A stretch of 5,524 nt of DNA from Dehalococcoidia bacterium (GTDB lineage: Bacteria > Chloroflexota > Dehalococcoidia > UBA6926): contig JASLZO010000084.1 of the NCBI GenBank assembly GCA_030754805.1, positions 1-5,524 of the forward strand, read 5' to 3'. The position numbers and the translations under genes were made by a program. The notes under the pieces were generated by a model. It was given only the letters and a program-made list of their open reading frames with translations. It did no database searches and was not told the origin of the DNA. Below are positions 4,978-5,524 of the stretch, piece after piece. The first letter of the stretch is position 1; each line of letters begins with the position of its first letter.

Positions 4978-5524
4978 CTACTCCATCGAAGCGAGGTCGA
5001 TCAGGCTCACCTTTCGACTGCCCGGCTCGAGGTCGAGGATGGCGACGGTGCCAAGTTTCCTGAGATTGGCTGGGTACGAGGGGCTCCCCGGGTTGATAAA
5101 CAGGACGCCGTCATGCTCTTCGATCATGGCGTAGAGGGTGCGCCCGAAGACGACGATGTCTATCGGGGTGGCGAAGAAATCCTCGGCGACGACGCGCATG
5201 GACAGGTCCTTGCGGCGGCGTTTCGCGATGTAGCCGGGGCGGACCTCGTCCGGCAGGCTGGTGACGGAGAGTTCGTGGACGAGGCCGATGGTGTGGCCCT
5301 CAAGATCGAGGACGTGCTGCCCAGCAACTCGCTCGTCTCCGCCGCCCTCCGAGACGGCGGACGCGGGGCCTTCTGACCGGTCTGGAGTGGTCCTCCCGGC
5401 CGCCTTCACCGGCGCAATCTCCTGGAGCGAATCGAGGACCAACCGGGTGTCGATCCCACCGGCATGGAGGATGAGGTCGACCCCGTCGAGGGCTTTGGCA
5501 ACATGCTCCGGGACCTGATCGGGC
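4978..5524 (-). CDS. YfcE/Vps29-like metallophosphoesterase homologue with substituted metal sites (probable pseudoenzyme), 5' end outside window
   Basis: About 181 sense codons are open from the right edge to the TAG at 4978-4980. The fold markers of the YfcE/MJ0936 phosphodiesterase family are in order: GVDLILHAG (codons up to about 5458), VLDSL then APV, GHTIGLVH (about 5275-5298), DIVVFG (about 5143-5160), then GVLFINPGS and GTVAILDL. The metal-binding residues usually embedded in these markers are changed. HAGD reads HAGG (Asp to Gly at 5455-5457). GN-x-D reads GRTTPD (Asn to Arg at 5392-5394). HGH reads HEL (5269-5277). GHTH reads GRTL (His to Arg at 5140-5142 and His to Leu at 5134-5136). 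The first motif (D-x-H) is outside the window. With the structure kept but ligands lost, a catalytically inactive scaffold or sensor role is inferred, as for eukaryotic Vps29. The true start lies upstream; the in-frame TTG at 5440-5442 is internal to the domain. Confidence 0.75.
   Translation of the reverse strand, partial: PDQVPEHVAKALDGVDLILHAGGIDTRLVLDSLQEIAPVKAAGRTTPDRSEGPASAVSEGGGDERVAGQHVLDLEGHTIGLVHELSVTSLPDEVRPGYIAKRRRKDLSMRVVAEDFFATPIDIVVFGRTLYAMIEEHDGVLFINPGSPSYPANLRKLGTVAILDLEPGSRKVSLIDLASME

Noticed and set aside
3986..5134. Long + strand open frame (382 codons) antisense to the VOC and phosphoesterase-like genes
   Set aside because: It overlaps well-recognised − strand protein families across its length, shows no family motif, and is the kind of long shadow frame that high-GC coding DNA produces.
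4978..5442. Short 154-residue gene starting at the TTG at 5440-5442
   Set aside because: The frame stays open to the window edge and the upstream codons encode the conserved GVDLILHAG strand, so the real gene begins outside the window.

Overview
This is a GC-rich window with tightly packed genes and strong G/C preference at third codon positions. It comes from a bacterium with expanded acyl-CoA (lipid or side-chain) catabolism. The gene set combines a crotonase, a Cys-less thiolase with a DUF35 partner, a tandem VOC protein, a lone type IV pilin-like prepilin and a surface protein with a VPGTG plus membrane-segment plus RKR tail. This would fit a monoderm-like lineage such as environmental Chloroflexota (Dehalococcoidia/SAR202-like) or possibly an actinobacterium. 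That placement is inference from gene content and no marker gene is present.

Left part (1-1294). The 3' end of a + strand enoyl-CoA hydratase/isomerase gene runs in from the left edge. It converges with a − strand prepilin gene, and a perfect 17-bp inverted repeat with a 4-nt loop sits between their stops as a probable bidirectional terminator. A divergent intergenic region of about 210 bp separates the prepilin gene from the next gene.

Middle (1295-2167). A + strand gene encodes an exported protein with a signal peptide, five YWTD/LDL-receptor class B-like repeats, an Ala/Pro linker and a C-terminal sorting-type tail. Its stop lies 7 bp from the stop of the convergent − strand operon.

Right part (2175-5524, all − strand). 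In transcription order this holds four genes. The first is a 5'-truncated YfcE/Vps29-like metallophosphoesterase homologue in which all four visible metal-site motifs are substituted. The second is a two-domain VOC protein whose halves are recognisably duplicated and both keep His/Glu ligands. The third is a DUF35 zinc-ribbon/OB-fold protein with a GTG start. The fourth is a thiolase-superfamily protein starting 2 nt after the DUF35 stop. The DUF35-thiolase pair resembles the two-component acyl-CoA enzymes known from steroid side-chain degradation (Ltp2-ChsH2 type) and from archaeal thiolase/HMG-CoA synthase complexes. The most unusual items are the metal-site-less phosphoesterase homologue and the uncharacterised VOC/DUF35/thiolase operon. 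I see no CRISPR array, tRNA, rRNA or mobile element.
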